Origin: Deltaproteobacteria bacterium
GTDB taxonomy: Bacteria; Desulfobacterota; GWC2-55-46; DRQE01
Length of the DNA stretch: 64,000 nucleotides
NCBI GenBank assembly: GCA_015492245.1
Contig: WGFM01000012.1
Location: 62,001-126,000, forward strand
Reading direction: 5' to 3'
In this document: positions 22,799 to 31,991 of the stretch, one piece after another
How the letters are laid out: each line of letters opens with the position of its first letter
Position numbering within the stretch: the first letter of the stretch is position 1
Made by a program: the position numbers and the translations under genes
The notes under the pieces: model-generated
The model's input: only the letters and a program-made list of their open reading frames with translations
Databases searched by the model: none
What the model was told of the DNA's origin: nothing

Positions 22799-24047
22799 GC
22801 TCCTGATAGAGGGTGGAAGAAGGCTCATAGGAGAGGTGGAGGTAAGTGGCTCGAAGAACTCGGCACTTCCCATAATGGCTGCCACCATTCTTGCAGAGGG
22901 GGTGCACAGGCTGGGCAATGTGCCGGAACTCAAGGATGTGGAGACATTTTCGGCCCTCCTTTCTTCTTTAGGGTGTGGTGTGGAAAGTGTTGGGGATGGC
23001 ACCCTTACCGTTGACTCTACAGAGATAGGAGAACCTGTTGCACCCTATGAGCTTGTAAAGACCATGCGGGCGAGCATACTGGTGCTTGGCCCCCTTGTGG
23101 CGAGGTGTGGAAGGGCAAGGGTGAGTCTGCCAGGGGGGTGTGCCATAGGGGCAAGGCCCGTGAACCTGCACCTTAAGGGGCTTGAGCTCATGGGTGCAGA
23201 GGTAAGGATAGAGCATGGCTACATAGATGTAAGGGCAGAAAAGCTAAAGGGTGTGCATATATACCTGGACTATCCAACCGTTACGGGCACGGAGAACTTA
23301 ATGCTTGCCGCCACCCTCGCAAGTGGTGAGACACTTATAGAGAATGCAGCCCTTGAACCAGAGGTGGTGGAGCTTGCAAGGGCGCTCAAGAAGATGGGTG
23401 CAACAATAGATGGCGAGGGCACGGACAGGATAAGGATAAGAGGGGTTGAAGGGCTCAATCCCCTTGAATACACCGTTATGCCCGATAGAATAGAGGCAGG
23501 CACCCTTATGGTGGCATCTGCCATGACAAGGGGCAATGTGCTCATAAAGAACTGCCCCCATGAGTACATGGACTCGGTTGTTACAAAACTCGGGGAGGCT
23601 GGCACAGAGGTCGAAAAGGAGGATGGAGGCATAAGGGTTGTGGGCTCATACCCTATAAGAAGCGTGGACATAAAGACCTACCCCTACCCTGGCTTCCCCA
23701 CAGACATGCAGGCACAGATGATGGCCATGATGTGCATGTCCACAGGGTTGAGTGTTATAACGGAGACGGTCTTCGAGAACAGGTTCATGCATGTGGCAGA
23801 GCTCAAGCGCATGGGAGCAGATATAATGGTGGATGGTAGATACGCAATAGTAAAGGGTAGGGAGAGGCTCAGTGGGGCACCTGTGATGGCAACGGATCTC
23901 AGGGCATCCGCCTCGCTTGTGCTCGCAGGGCTCGTTGCAGACGGGCAGACAGAGGTCTCAAGGATATACCATCTTGACCGTGGCTACGAAAGGCTGGAAG
24001 AGAAACTTAGATGCTTGGGGGCAGAGATAAAGAGGGTGAAGGAATGA
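22791..24047 (+). CDS. murA: UDP-N-acetylglucosamine 1-carboxyvinyltransferase
   Basis: MurA commits UDP-GlcNAc to peptidoglycan synthesis by transferring enolpyruvate from PEP. The N-terminal [12 protein letters not shown] motif and the catalytic cysteine, Cys117 in [11 protein letters not shown], are present, so the enzyme should be of the fosfomycin-sensitive Cys type. Later motifs, e.g. DRIEAGTLM and GFPTDMQAQ, are intact. Length 418 residues is normal. It starts inside the end of prfA and overlaps hisG by four bases (ATGA). Confidence 0.97.
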   Translation: MDKLLIEGGRRLIGEVEVSGSKNSALPIMAATILAEGVHRLGNVPELKDVETFSALLSSLGCGVESVGDGTLTVDSTEIGEPVAPYELVKTMRASILVLGPLVARCGRARVSLPGGCAIGARPVNLHLKGLELMGAEVRIEHGYIDVRAEKLKGVHIYLDYPTVTGTENLMLAATLASGETLIENAALEPEVVELARALKKMGATIDGEGTDRIRIRGVEGLNPLEYTVMPDRIEAGTLMVASAMTRGNVLIKNCPHEYMDSVVTKLGEAGTEVEKEDGGIRVVGSYPIRSVDIKTYPYPGFPTDMQAQMMAMMCMSTGLSVITETVFENRFMHVAELKRMGADIMVDGRYAIVKGRERLSGAPVMATDLRASASLVLAGLVADGQTEVSRIYHLDRGYERLEEKLRCLGAEIKRVKE

Positions 24048-24694
24048 AAAGAGAAGACCTTTTGAGCATAGCCCTTCCAAAGGGTAGAATTCTGCAGGAG
24101 GCCGTAGGTCTATTTGCAGGGATGGGTATAGACATAAAGGACATACTGGAGGATCCAAGGAGGCTTGTCTTCGAGCTGCCAGAAGAGGGCATGAGGTTCA
24201 TGCTCATAAGAACCCAGGATGTGCCTGTATATGTTGAATACGGTGCGGTAGATATGGGTATTGCAGGAAAGGATGTGCTCTACGAGCAGCGCAGAGACCT
24301 TTACGAGCCCCTCGACCTCGGTATAGGCCGTTGCAGGATGGTGGTTGCAGAGCCAGAGGAGCTTAAGGAGAGGGATGATCCCTCTGGATGGACACACATT
24401 AAGATTGCAACAAAGTATCCCAACATAGCCACAGAGTATTTCCTGGAGAGGGGCATAGAGGTGGAGATAATAAGACTCTACGGCTCCATAGAACTTGCCC
24501 CACTGTTCGGGCTTTCCGAAAGGATTGTAGACCTTGTGCAGACAGGCGAGACCCTCAGAAAAAACGGCCTTGTCGAGGTGGAGACAGTAATGGAGGTTAC
24601 TGCAAAACTTGTATGCAACAGGGCAAGCCTTAAGACAAAGCCGTCTCGCATAAAGGACTTTATAGAAAGGTTGAGAGGAGTCGTTGAAGGATGA
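24044..24694 (+). CDS. hisG: ATP phosphoribosyltransferase, short form
   Basis: First enzyme of histidine synthesis, condensing ATP and PRPP. At 216 residues it is the short HisG (HisGS), with [10 protein letters not shown] near the start and the PRPP loop around [12 protein letters not shown]. It lacks the C-terminal ACT-like regulatory domain of long HisG. Short HisG normally needs the HisRS-like subunit HisZ for activity and feedback, and no hisZ is in the window, so it should be encoded elsewhere. ATG 24044 overlaps the murA stop; the open frame upstream to 24011 is not needed. Confidence 0.94.
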   Translation: MKREDLLSIALPKGRILQEAVGLFAGMGIDIKDILEDPRRLVFELPEEGMRFMLIRTQDVPVYVEYGAVDMGIAGKDVLYEQRRDLYEPLDLGIGRCRMVVAEPEELKERDDPSGWTHIKIATKYPNIATEYFLERGIEVEIIRLYGSIELAPLFGLSERIVDLVQTGETLRKNGLVEVETVMEVTAKLVCNRASLKTKPSRIKDFIERLRGVVEG

Positions 24695-25983
24695 GGCTTG
24701 TAAGGGCAAGGGATAGAGGGTTTGACACCATACTCGATGAGCTCCTCTCAAGGGCAGCTACCATGGAGAAAGAGGTGGAAGAGGTGGTGGAGGCCATCCT
24801 CTGTGATGTAAGAGAGAGGGGCGATGAGGCAATCGTTGAATACACCCACAGGTTCGATTGCGTCAATATAAGGGGAAAGATAGAGATCAAGAAGAGGGAG
24901 TTCAACAAGGCGCTCAAGAGGCTTTCCAGGGAAGATGTGGGGGCCATAGAGGAGACCGTGGAGAGGGTCTACCAGTTCCACTCACACCAGCGGCTTGACT
25001 CCTGGTTCATGACCGATGAGCATGGAAACCTTCTTGGCCAGAGGGTTACCCCTGTAGAGCGTGCAGGCATATATGTGCCAGGGGGCAAGGCGAGTTATCC
25101 ATCCACGGTTATAATGAACGGGGTGCCTGCAAAGGTTGCAGGCGTGAGTGAGCTCTTCATGGTAACCCCACCAGGAGAGGATGGCTCTTTGGACCCCTGG
25201 GTGCTTGTGGCCTCCCAGGTGGTTGGTGTGGACAGGGTCTTCAGGGTAGGTGGGGTGCAGGCTGTAGCAGGGCTTGCCTATGGAACGGAGACCATACCAA
25301 GGGTGGACAAGATCGTGGGCCCTGGCAACATATATGTTGCGACGGCAAAGAAGAAGGTCTACGGCACGGTGGATATAGACATGATAGCAGGCCCAAGCGA
25401 GGTGCTCATAATAAACGACGGCACAGGAGACCCACAGTGGATGGCCATGGACCTACTGTCCCAGGCTGAACACGACGAGCTCGCCTCCTCCATACTCATG
25501 ACCACCTCGGAGAGGATGGCAAGAAGGGTGATAAGGGAGCTCAGGAGGTTTATTAGAGGGCTTGAGAGAAGAGAGATTGCAGAAAGCTCTATTAAGAGAT
25601 ACGGGCTGGCGATAGTTGTGGATGGGCTCGATGAGGCGGTGGAGCTGTCAAACCGCATAGCCCCTGAACACCTTGAGCTCTTCGTGGAGAATCCACTTGA
25701 GCTGCTTGGGGGTATAAGGAATGCAGGCAGCATATTCCTTGGAAGCCACACCCCCGAGGCATTTGGCGACTATGTGGCAGGCCCGAACCACACCCTTCCA
25801 ACAGGCTCTACGGCAAGGTTCTTCTCTCCCCTGGGGGTATACGACTTTCTCAAGTTCTCAGGGGTAACCCTTATGACACGGAAGGGTTTCGATGCACTCG
25901 CACCACTGGTAGAGAGGCTTGCCAGGGCAGAGGGGCTTGAGGCACACAGACTGAGTGTTGCCATAAGAAAGAAGGAGAGGTAG
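24691..25983 (+). CDS. hisD: Histidinol dehydrogenase
   Basis: Catalyses the last two oxidations of histidine synthesis, from L-histidinol to histidine, with NAD and zinc. At 430 residues it is of normal length. Characteristic blocks include GIYVPGGKASYPST, the dinucleotide-binding KIVGPGNIYVA, LLSQAEHD (metal-binding Gln/His) and NRIAPEHLEL with the catalytic Glu-His pair, then GPNHTLPTG. The start overlaps the hisG stop (ATGA). Confidence 0.97.
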   Translation: MRLVRARDRGFDTILDELLSRAATMEKEVEEVVEAILCDVRERGDEAIVEYTHRFDCVNIRGKIEIKKREFNKALKRLSREDVGAIEETVERVYQFHSHQRLDSWFMTDEHGNLLGQRVTPVERAGIYVPGGKASYPSTVIMNGVPAKVAGVSELFMVTPPGEDGSLDPWVLVASQVVGVDRVFRVGGVQAVAGLAYGTETIPRVDKIVGPGNIYVATAKKKVYGTVDIDMIAGPSEVLIINDGTGDPQWMAMDLLSQAEHDELASSILMTTSERMARRVIRELRRFIRGLERREIAESSIKRYGLAIVVDGLDEAVELSNRIAPEHLELFVENPLELLGGIRNAGSIFLGSHTPEAFGDYVAGPNHTLPTGSTARFFSPLGVYDFLKFSGVTLMTRKGFDALAPLVERLARAEGLEAHRLSVAIRKKER

Positions 25984-25985
25984 AT

Positions 25986-26594
25986 ATGGCACGCAAAGGG
26001 AAGGCGAGGAGAAAGACCAGAGAGACGGACATAACAGTGGAGATAGAGCTCGATGGTTGGGGCAGGGCATCTATTGAGACTGGAATACCCTTCTTCGACC
26101 ACATGCTCGATAGCCTGTGCCGCCACGGACTATTCAACCTCAGGATAAAGGCGAGGGGAGACATCGAGGTGGACTACCACCACACGGTGGAGGATACAGG
26201 CCTTGTTCTTGGGCAGGCCGTGGCAGAAGCACTTGGTGATAAGGAGGGCATACAGAGGTTTGGCCAGGCAAAGGTGCCCATGATGGATGCCCTTGCAGAG
26301 GTGGTGGCAGATATTGGTGGAAGACCCCACCTTGAATACAGGGTGAGGCTGCCACGAAGAAGACCGAAGACCGATGAGGGCATGCCACCACTCAATGCCA
26401 CACTTGTGGAGGAGTTTCTGCGTGCATTCTCCTCTACACTGGGTGCAGACATCCATGTGATACTCCACTATGGTAGAGACCTGCACCACTCCATAGAGGC
26501 CATATTCAAGGCCCTTGCGAGGGCACTGATGGAGGCAACGAGAAAGAATACAAGGATAAAAGGGGTTCTTTCAACAAAGGGATGCCTGAGGTAG
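25986..26594 (+). CDS. hisB: Imidazoleglycerol-phosphate dehydratase
   Basis: Monofunctional HisB of 202 residues; no histidinol-phosphatase domain is fused to it. The two metal-binding His clusters are seen: FFDHMLDSLCRH and DYHHTVED near the N-terminus, and DLHHSIEAIFKA near the C-terminus. It dehydrates IGP to imidazole-acetol phosphate. AAGGAGAGG (25973-25981) precedes ATG 25986. The end overlaps hisH by 13 bases. Confidence 0.97.
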   Translation: MARKGKARRKTRETDITVEIELDGWGRASIETGIPFFDHMLDSLCRHGLFNLRIKARGDIEVDYHHTVEDTGLVLGQAVAEALGDKEGIQRFGQAKVPMMDALAEVVADIGGRPHLEYRVRLPRRRPKTDEGMPPLNATLVEEFLRAFSSTLGADIHVILHYGRDLHHSIEAIFKALARALMEATRKNTRIKGVLSTKGCLR

Positions 26595-27214
26595 CCATAA
26601 TAGACTACGGAATGGGAAACCTGAGAAGCGTTGCCAAGGGCTTCGAGCGTGTTGGGGCAGAGGCCGTGGTAACAGCCCGAAGAGAGGACATACTTGCTGC
26701 AACACACCTTGTGTTGCCAGGGGTTGGTGCCTTCAGGGCCTGTATGGAAGGGGTGGAAAGGCTGGGGCTTACAGATGTCATAAGGGAGTTTATAGCCACA
26801 GGAAGACCCTTTCTGGGGATATGCCTTGGGCTACAGCTACTGTTTGAAGAGAGCGAGGAAGGTGGCATCCACCGTGGGCTCGGCATAATAAAGGGAAGGG
26901 TGAAGGGGTTCACCACAGATATGAGGGAGCCCGGTGGAGCACCCCTTAAGGTGCCACATATGGGATGGAACACCATAAAGATAAAGAAGAAGGGGTCAGC
27001 CCTCCTCGAGGGTATACCCGAGGAGGCCTACTTCTATTTTGTCCACTCCTACTATGTGGTGCCAGACAGGGGGGAGTGTGTGCTTACCACGACAGACTAC
27101 GGGATGGAGTTTACAAGCAGTATCGAAAGAGGCAACATCTTTGGCGTGCAGTTTCATCCTGAAAAGAGCCAGTCTGTGGGACTGAAACTGCTTGAGAACT
27201 TCAGCAGACTTTAA
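26582..27214 (+). CDS. hisH: Imidazole glycerol phosphate synthase, glutaminase subunit
   Basis: Class I glutamine amidotransferase subunit that supplies ammonia to HisF. The nucleophile is Cys81 in GICLGLQLL; the His-Glu part of the triad is in GVQFHPEKS. The oxyanion region LPGVGAF is present. At 210 residues it has the normal length. It begins inside hisB and is followed by hisA after five bases. HisF is encoded two genes on. Confidence 0.97.
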   Translation: MPEVAIIDYGMGNLRSVAKGFERVGAEAVVTARREDILAATHLVLPGVGAFRACMEGVERLGLTDVIREFIATGRPFLGICLGLQLLFEESEEGGIHRGLGIIKGRVKGFTTDMREPGGAPLKVPHMGWNTIKIKKKGSALLEGIPEEAYFYFVHSYYVVPDRGECVLTTTDYGMEFTSSIERGNIFGVQFHPEKSQSVGLKLLENFSRL

Positions 27215-27219
27215 CTTAT

Positions 27220-27939
27220 ATGCTTATAATACCTGCCATAGACATTAAGAAGGGCAGATGCGTTCGTCTCAGACAGGGCCGCATGGAGGATGAGACGGTC
27301 TACTATGACTCACCCCCTGAGGTTGCCCGCATGTGGAAGGACAAGGGGGCAGCTGTGGTGCATGTGGTGGACCTCGATGGTGCGCTGAAGGGTGAGCCCG
27401 TAAGCTACGGGCTTATAGAGGAGATTGCAGAAACAGTGGATGTGAGGCTTCAGGTGGGTGGAGGGATAAGGACACAGGAGGTTGCAGAGGCATATCTATC
27501 GCTTGAAGGGGTGGAGCGTATAGTGCTTGGCACAGTGGCAATAGAGAACCCCGTGCTTGTGGAAGAGCTTGGCAGAAGATACCCTGGCAGAATAGCTGTG
27601 GGTATAGATGTTAAGGATGGCAGGGTTGCAATAAAGGGGTGGGTTGAGGTGGCATCCCTATCACCAGGTGGGCTTGCCAGAAGATTCAAGGAGAAAGGGG
27701 TTGAGTGGTTCGTATACACCGAGATTTCAAGGGATGGGATGCTGATGGGCCCTGACCTCGATGGGATAAGAAGGTTCGCGGACGAGGTGGGCAGCGGGGT
27801 CATAGCATCAGGTGGGGTTACCACCATGGCTGATATAGAAGGGCTCAGGGAGTGTGGTGTCCAGGGGGTCATAATAGGCAGGGCCCTCTATGATGGCACC
27901 ATAGAACTTGAAGAGGCTATAGAGAGGGCTTGTAGTTAA
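27220..27939 (+). CDS. hisA: ProFAR isomerase
   Basis: A 239-residue (beta/alpha)8-barrel that isomerises ProFAR to PRFAR. It has the Asp at the N-terminal strand (PAIDIKKG) and the opposite catalytic residue in [10 protein letters not shown], plus phosphate-binding loops QVGGGIRT and ASGGVTTM typical of HisA rather than TrpF. Start ATG 27220 has no clear ribosome-binding site, in keeping with translation coupled to hisH. Confidence 0.96.
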   Translation: MLIIPAIDIKKGRCVRLRQGRMEDETVYYDSPPEVARMWKDKGAAVVHVVDLDGALKGEPVSYGLIEEIAETVDVRLQVGGGIRTQEVAEAYLSLEGVERIVLGTVAIENPVLVEELGRRYPGRIAVGIDVKDGRVAIKGWVEVASLSPGGLARRFKEKGVEWFVYTEISRDGMLMGPDLDGIRRFADEVGSGVIASGGVTTMADIEGLRECGVQGVIIGRALYDGTIELEEAIERACS

Positions 27940-27941
27940 CC

Positions 27942-28700
27942 ATGCTTGCAAAGAGGATAATACCCTGTCTCGATGTCAAGGATGGAAGGGTGGTAAAGGG
28001 TATAAGCTTTGTAAGGCTCAGGGATGCCGGAGACCCTGTAGAATGTGCCCGTATATACGACGAGCAGGGTGCGGATGAGCTCGTGTTTCTTGACATAACC
28101 GCATCGAGCGAGGGTAGAAAGACGATGCTCGAGGTGGCAAGAAGAACCGCAGAGGTCGTCTTCATGCCTGTAACCGTGGGTGGAGGCATAAACACCATAG
28201 AGGATATAAGGGCCCTCCTCATCGCAGGGGCAGACAAGGTCTCCATAAACACCGCTGCTGTGAAAGAGCCTGGGTTCGTAAGGGAGGCGGCAGAGAGGTT
28301 CGGCTCACAGTGTATAGTTGTTGCCATAGATGCAAAGAGAAGGGATGGCACCTGGGAGGTATATACCCACGGAGGGAGAAGACCAACAGGCATAGACGCT
28401 GTCTGGTGGGCGAAGAGGGTAGAAGAACTTGGTGCCGGAGAGATACTCCTTACGAGCATGGACATGGACGGCACAAAGGATGGCTACGATATAGAGCTCA
28501 CAAGGGCGGTGGCAGAGGGGGTGAGCATACCTGTGATAGCCTCTGGCGGGGCAGGCCGGCTCGAACACCTCTACGAGGCATTTGTCCGTGGTATGGCAGA
28601 TGCCGCCCTTGCAGCCAGCATATTCCACTTCGGTGAGTTCACCATAAGAGAGACGAAGGAGTACCTCGGAGAAAGGGGTATAACGGTAAGACCGGGATGA
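27942..28700 (+). CDS. hisF: Imidazole glycerol phosphate synthase, cyclase subunit
   Basis: A 252-residue barrel that uses ammonia from HisH to close the imidazole ring. The catalytic aspartates are in [16 protein letters not shown] and [15 protein letters not shown]; phosphate loops TVGGGINT and ASGGAG are intact. Near identity to family blocks makes the call certain. It overlaps the DUF2127 gene by ATGA and is the last histidine gene of this cluster; hisIE is 4.4 kb away. Confidence 0.98.
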   Translation: MLAKRIIPCLDVKDGRVVKGISFVRLRDAGDPVECARIYDEQGADELVFLDITASSEGRKTMLEVARRTAEVVFMPVTVGGGINTIEDIRALLIAGADKVSINTAAVKEPGFVREAAERFGSQCIVVAIDAKRRDGTWEVYTHGGRRPTGIDAVWWAKRVEELGAGEILLTSMDMDGTKDGYDIELTRAVAEGVSIPVIASGGAGRLEHLYEAFVRGMADAALAASIFHFGEFTIRETKEYLGERGITVRPG

Positions 28701-29170
28701 CAGAACAGAACAGGGCATATTTTCTCAAGGTCATAATTGCACAGAAGTTCATAGTAGGTATCATAGAGTTTGCACTGGCACTCGGTGTGCTCGCCCTTCT
28801 CGATAAGGATATAGGGGCCATGGCAGAATGGTTTGCAGGATACTGCAATCTGGATGCTGACAAGGGATATGCAAGATACTTCATAGAGAAGGCAGGCCTT
28901 GTAGGCAATAACATCATAGTCGGGGCATCAGGGGTGTTGTTTCTCTTCGGTGTGCTCGCCTTCGTGGAAGGATACGGTCTTTACATAAGAAGAAGATGGG
29001 CAGAATGGCTCACCGTTGTGTCCACCTCCCTTTTCATTCCCTTCGAGCTCTACGAGGTAATAAGAGAGATAACCATCGTAAAGGTTGGAATACTTGTTTT
29101 CAACTGTGCGGTGGTCTACTATCTTGCAAAACACAAGGAACTCTTCAGTTCCGCAGGGCGCACCCCTTGA
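28697..29170 (+). CDS. DUF2127-like membrane protein
   Basis: A 157-residue inner-membrane protein with four predicted helices (about 13-35, 69-92, 101-118 and 125-144), resembling the DUF2127 family, whose function is unknown. The pattern of a basic RRRWAEW loop between helices 2 and 3 is typical. It is translationally coupled to hisF (ATGA overlap) but nothing links it to histidine synthesis. Its last codons overlap the -35 element of the downstream promoter. Confidence 0.65.
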   Translation: MTEQNRAYFLKVIIAQKFIVGIIEFALALGVLALLDKDIGAMAEWFAGYCNLDADKGYARYFIEKAGLVGNNIIVGASGVLFLFGVLAFVEGYGLYIRRRWAEWLTVVSTSLFIPFELYEVIREITIVKVGILVFNCAVVYYLAKHKELFSSAGRTP

Positions 29171-29194
29171 CAACAGAGGATTCAGGGATATTAA
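29167..29194 (+). promoter_or_regulatory. Sigma-70 promoter of the superoxide dismutase gene
   Basis: Consensus TTGACA (29167-29172), 16-base spacer, TATTAA (29189-29194). It lies at the end of the DUF2127 gene and about 55 bases before the dismutase start, giving that gene its own transcript. Confidence 0.55.
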
Positions 29195-29249
29195 TCTTGT
29201 AAGGACATGGGAAGGTGTTCCTGAAAACCTTTAAAGACGGAGGTGTATC

Positions 29250-29840
29250 ATGGGTTATGTGGCAAAGGAGTTCAGCCTGAAGGGGCTTCGAGGCATATCG
29301 GATGAACAGATTGGCCAGCACATAGATGTTCTTTACAGAGGATATGTAAAGAAACTCAACGAGATAAGGGAGAGGCTCGAGAGGGTGGAGCTTTCCAGTG
29401 CCAACCAGGTCTTCAGCGAGCTCCGCTCACTCAAGGTGGAAGAGAGCTTTGCCATGAACGGAGTGATACTGCATGAACTCTATTTCGAGAACCTTGGCGG
29501 CAACGGAACCCTTGAAGGCGGTGCGCTGAAGGAGCTTATAGCGAAGGACTTCGGCTCTTTCGAGCGCTGGCAGGAAGAGTTCAAGGCCTGTGCAATGGCC
29601 TCGAGGGGATGGGTTGTGCTGGGAATGTGCCTGAACGAGGACAGGCTTGTCAACTGGTGTCTCGACACCCATTCCGTAGGGCTTCCGGCAGGCCTCAGGC
29701 CTGTGCTCGTCATAGATGTGTACGAGCATGCCTACATGGTAGACTATGGTGTCAAAAGGCCACCCTATGTGGAGGCCTTCATGGAGAACATAAACTGGCA
29801 GGTATGTGAGGGAAGGCTTGCAAGGGTGGTTTCCCCCTGA
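29250..29840 (+). CDS. Divergent Fe/Mn superoxide dismutase
   Basis: A 196-residue protein of the Fe/Mn SOD family, removing superoxide. The four metal ligands can be placed: His24 (GQHIDV), His75 (VILHELYFENL), and Asp156 with His160 (DVYEHAY). Compared with ordinary SodA/SodB, the usual HH pair six residues after the first ligand is replaced by LY, and the region near residues 115-145 does not contain the normal glutamine-rich block, so the second shell is unusual. GGAGGTG (29239-29245) precedes ATG 29250. Activity and metal preference are uncertain; relatives of this divergent form exist in anaerobes. The gene converges on the E2 gene of the opposite strand. Confidence 0.82.
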   Translation: MGYVAKEFSLKGLRGISDEQIGQHIDVLYRGYVKKLNEIRERLERVELSSANQVFSELRSLKVEESFAMNGVILHELYFENLGGNGTLEGGALKELIAKDFGSFERWQEEFKACAMASRGWVVLGMCLNEDRLVNWCLDTHSVGLPAGLRPVLVIDVYEHAYMVDYGVKRPPYVEAFMENINWQVCEGRLARVVSP

Positions 29841-29845
29841 GGGGG
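29833..29845. terminator. Small GC hairpin between convergent genes
   Basis: CCCCC-TGA-GGGGG, whose loop is the dismutase stop codon. Five pairs, no T run on either strand, so at best a weak terminator or transcription barrier between the converging dismutase and E2 genes. Confidence 0.25.
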
Positions 29846-29848
29846 CTA

Positions 29849-31009
29849 TTAGCTCTCTATGAAAAGCAGGCCCGGGTCCTCAAGGTAGCCCTTTACACGG
29901 TTCAGGTAGGTGGCAGCCTCGCTGCCATCTACCACCCTGTGGTCGAAGGTGAGTGAAAGGGGTAGAATCTTTCTTATCCTTATCTCGCCATCCTTCACCC
30001 AGGGGCGGTCCTCTATCCTGCCTGTGCCAAGGATTGCCACATCAGGCAGGTTTATTATGGGTGTTGCAAAGAGCCCGCCGAAGGTGCCATAGTTACTTAT
30101 GGTAAAGGTGCTGCCCTTTAGCTCTTCAACCGAGAGCTCTCGCTTTCTTGCCCTCTCGCTCAGGCTTTCGAGCTCTTCGGCAAGCACGAGTATGGATTTT
30201 CCTTCCACATCCCTTATGACAGGCACCATGAGCCCCTCGGGGGTATCCACTGCTATACCTATGTTGTAGTACTTCTTCACCACTATCTCCAGCGTTTCCT
30301 CATCCACCCCTGCGTTCATAAGCGGGTGTTCTTTGAGTGCGTGTTGGACGGCCTTTATGAAGAAGGGCAGGAATGTAAGCCTTATGCCACGGCGCCTGGC
30401 CTCTTCCTTCTCTCGTCTTCTTATATTCCACAGTTCTGTAACATCTGCAAGGTCCATGCCTGTAACGAATGCCTTTGTGTGGAGTGAAAGGGAGAGGTTT
30501 TTTGCAATGCTCTTTCTTACACCCTTAAGGGGTATGCGCTCTATTGGGCCGTATCTGTCTGTGGATGGTCTTTCGGCCTTCTGGGCAAGGTTACGCACAT
30601 CCTCTTCTGTTATCCAGCCGCCCTTTCCCGTGCCCTTCACCTCTTTAAGGTCCACCCCGAGGCGGCGGGCGAGTCTTCGCACCATGGGGGTTGCAAGTAT
30701 CTCTTCCTCCTGAGGAAGGCTTCCCACAACAGAGAGAGACCCCTTCTTCTCTTCCTCCTTTGCCTCCTCCTCTTCGAGCTCAAGCTCAACAAGGGTGTCG
30801 CCCACCTCGACGGTCTCACCCTCTTTGTGTCCTATCTTTACTATGCGTCCCTTCTTTGGTGACGGAACCTCTACTATCGCCTTGTCTGTCTCCACCTCAA
30901 CGAGTGTCTGGTGTTCCTCAACGCTCTCTCCCTCTTCGACATGCCACCTGACTATCTCGCCTTCTGCTATACCCTCGCCAAGGTCAGGCAGAGTGAACTC
31001 GAAGCGCAT
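29849..31009 (-). CDS. 2-oxoacid dehydrogenase E2 (dihydrolipoamide acyltransferase)
   Basis: A 386-residue E2 component. The lipoyl domain (1-80) has the lipoylated lysine Lys43 (ETDKAIV). After an acidic linker comes the peripheral subunit-binding domain (about 103-140, ATPMVRRLARRLG), then the catalytic domain ending with DHRVVDG. One lipoyl domain only. It forms the core of a pyruvate, branched-chain or acetoin dehydrogenase; the substrate is not decided by sequence alone. Cotranscribed after E1beta (14-base gap). The E3 dihydrolipoamide dehydrogenase is not in the window and must come from elsewhere. Confidence 0.93.
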   Translation of the reverse strand: MRFEFTLPDLGEGIAEGEIVRWHVEEGESVEEHQTLVEVETDKAIVEVPSPKKGRIVKIGHKEGETVEVGDTLVELELEEEEAKEEEKKGSLSVVGSLPQEEEILATPMVRRLARRLGVDLKEVKGTGKGGWITEEDVRNLAQKAERPSTDRYGPIERIPLKGVRKSIAKNLSLSLHTKAFVTGMDLADVTELWNIRRREKEEARRRGIRLTFLPFFIKAVQHALKEHPLMNAGVDEETLEIVVKKYYNIGIAVDTPEGLMVPVIRDVEGKSILVLAEELESLSERARKRELSVEELKGSTFTISNYGTFGGLFATPIINLPDVAILGTGRIEDRPWVKDGEIRIRKILPLSLTFDHRVVDGSEAATYLNRVKGYLEDPGLLFIES

Positions 31010-31023
31010 GTAAGCCTCCTTTC

Positions 31024-31986
31024 TTAATAGTTCATTACCTCCTCGAAGGCCCTCCTTATCTTCTCTACCGATGGCATGTAGTGGTCTTCGAGTATTGCCA
31101 TGGGCACCACCCCATCAGGGGCTGTAACCCTCATTACAGGGGAGCGAAGGTGGAGCATGGCGAGTTCTGCAAAGAAGGCCGAAAGTTCTGCCCCAACCCC
31201 ACAGAAGCCTGTTGCCTCGTGCACTACGACGGTTCTGCCGGTCTTCTTTACAGAGTTAAGGAGGGTCTCTTCGTCGAAGGGTTTGAGTGTCTGCAGGTCT
31301 ATCACCTCCACATCGAACCCCTCGGTTGCCTCCATCGTTCTGTGGAGCATGGTGCCCCAGCTTATGGCGGTAATACTTCCTCCCTCTTTTACTACCTCTG
31401 CATGTCCCAGGGGTATGGTGTAGTCCTCCTGGGGTAGCTCTGTCTTTATGGTCCTGTAGAGTCTCGATGGCTCGAGAAACACTACCGGGTCTTCATCCCT
31501 TATGGCAGACTTGAGAAGCCCCTTTGCATTGTATGGGGTGGAGGGCACAACCACCTTCACACCTGGCATGTGGCAGAAGATGGCCTCCGTGGAATCTGAA
31601 TGGAGTTCTGGCCCCTTTATGCCCACCCCGTAGGGTGTCCTTACCACGATGGGGGCGCTGTATCTGCCCCTTGAACGGGAATGTATCCTTGCAGCATGGG
31701 AGAATATCTGCTCTATGGCCTCGTATATGAAGGCCATGAACTGTATCTCCACAACAGGCCTGAGCCCCCAGAGGGCCATGCCCACTGCTGCGCCCACCAT
31801 GCCAAGCTCGCTCAACGGGGTGTCCACCACACGCTCTGCCCCGAACCTCTCCAGAAGCCCTGCCGTTACCCTGAATACCCCGCCGTCTCTGCCAATATCC
31901 TCGCCAAGGAGGACCACCCTTTCGTCCCTTTCCATCTCTTCAGCGAGTGCCCGGTTTATGGCATCCACAAGGTTTGCCTTTGCCAT
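31024..31986 (-). CDS. 2-oxoacid dehydrogenase E1 beta subunit
   Basis: A 320-residue transketolase-like subunit that with E1alpha decarboxylates a 2-oxoacid using thiamine diphosphate. It shows the N-terminal block ALAEEMERDERVVLLGEDIG with the Glu that activates the cofactor, DTPLSELGMVG and, at the C-terminus, PDGVVPMAILEDHYMP. Similar to PdhB/BkdA2 in length and pattern. It lies five bases after E1alpha and before E2, on the minus strand. Confidence 0.93.
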   Translation of the reverse strand: MAKANLVDAINRALAEEMERDERVVLLGEDIGRDGGVFRVTAGLLERFGAERVVDTPLSELGMVGAAVGMALWGLRPVVEIQFMAFIYEAIEQIFSHAARIHSRSRGRYSAPIVVRTPYGVGIKGPELHSDSTEAIFCHMPGVKVVVPSTPYNAKGLLKSAIRDEDPVVFLEPSRLYRTIKTELPQEDYTIPLGHAEVVKEGGSITAISWGTMLHRTMEATEGFDVEVIDLQTLKPFDEETLLNSVKKTGRTVVVHEATGFCGVGAELSAFFAELAMLHLRSPVMRVTAPDGVVPMAILEDHYMPSVEKIRRAFEEVMNY

Positions 31987-31991
31987 GTGTT

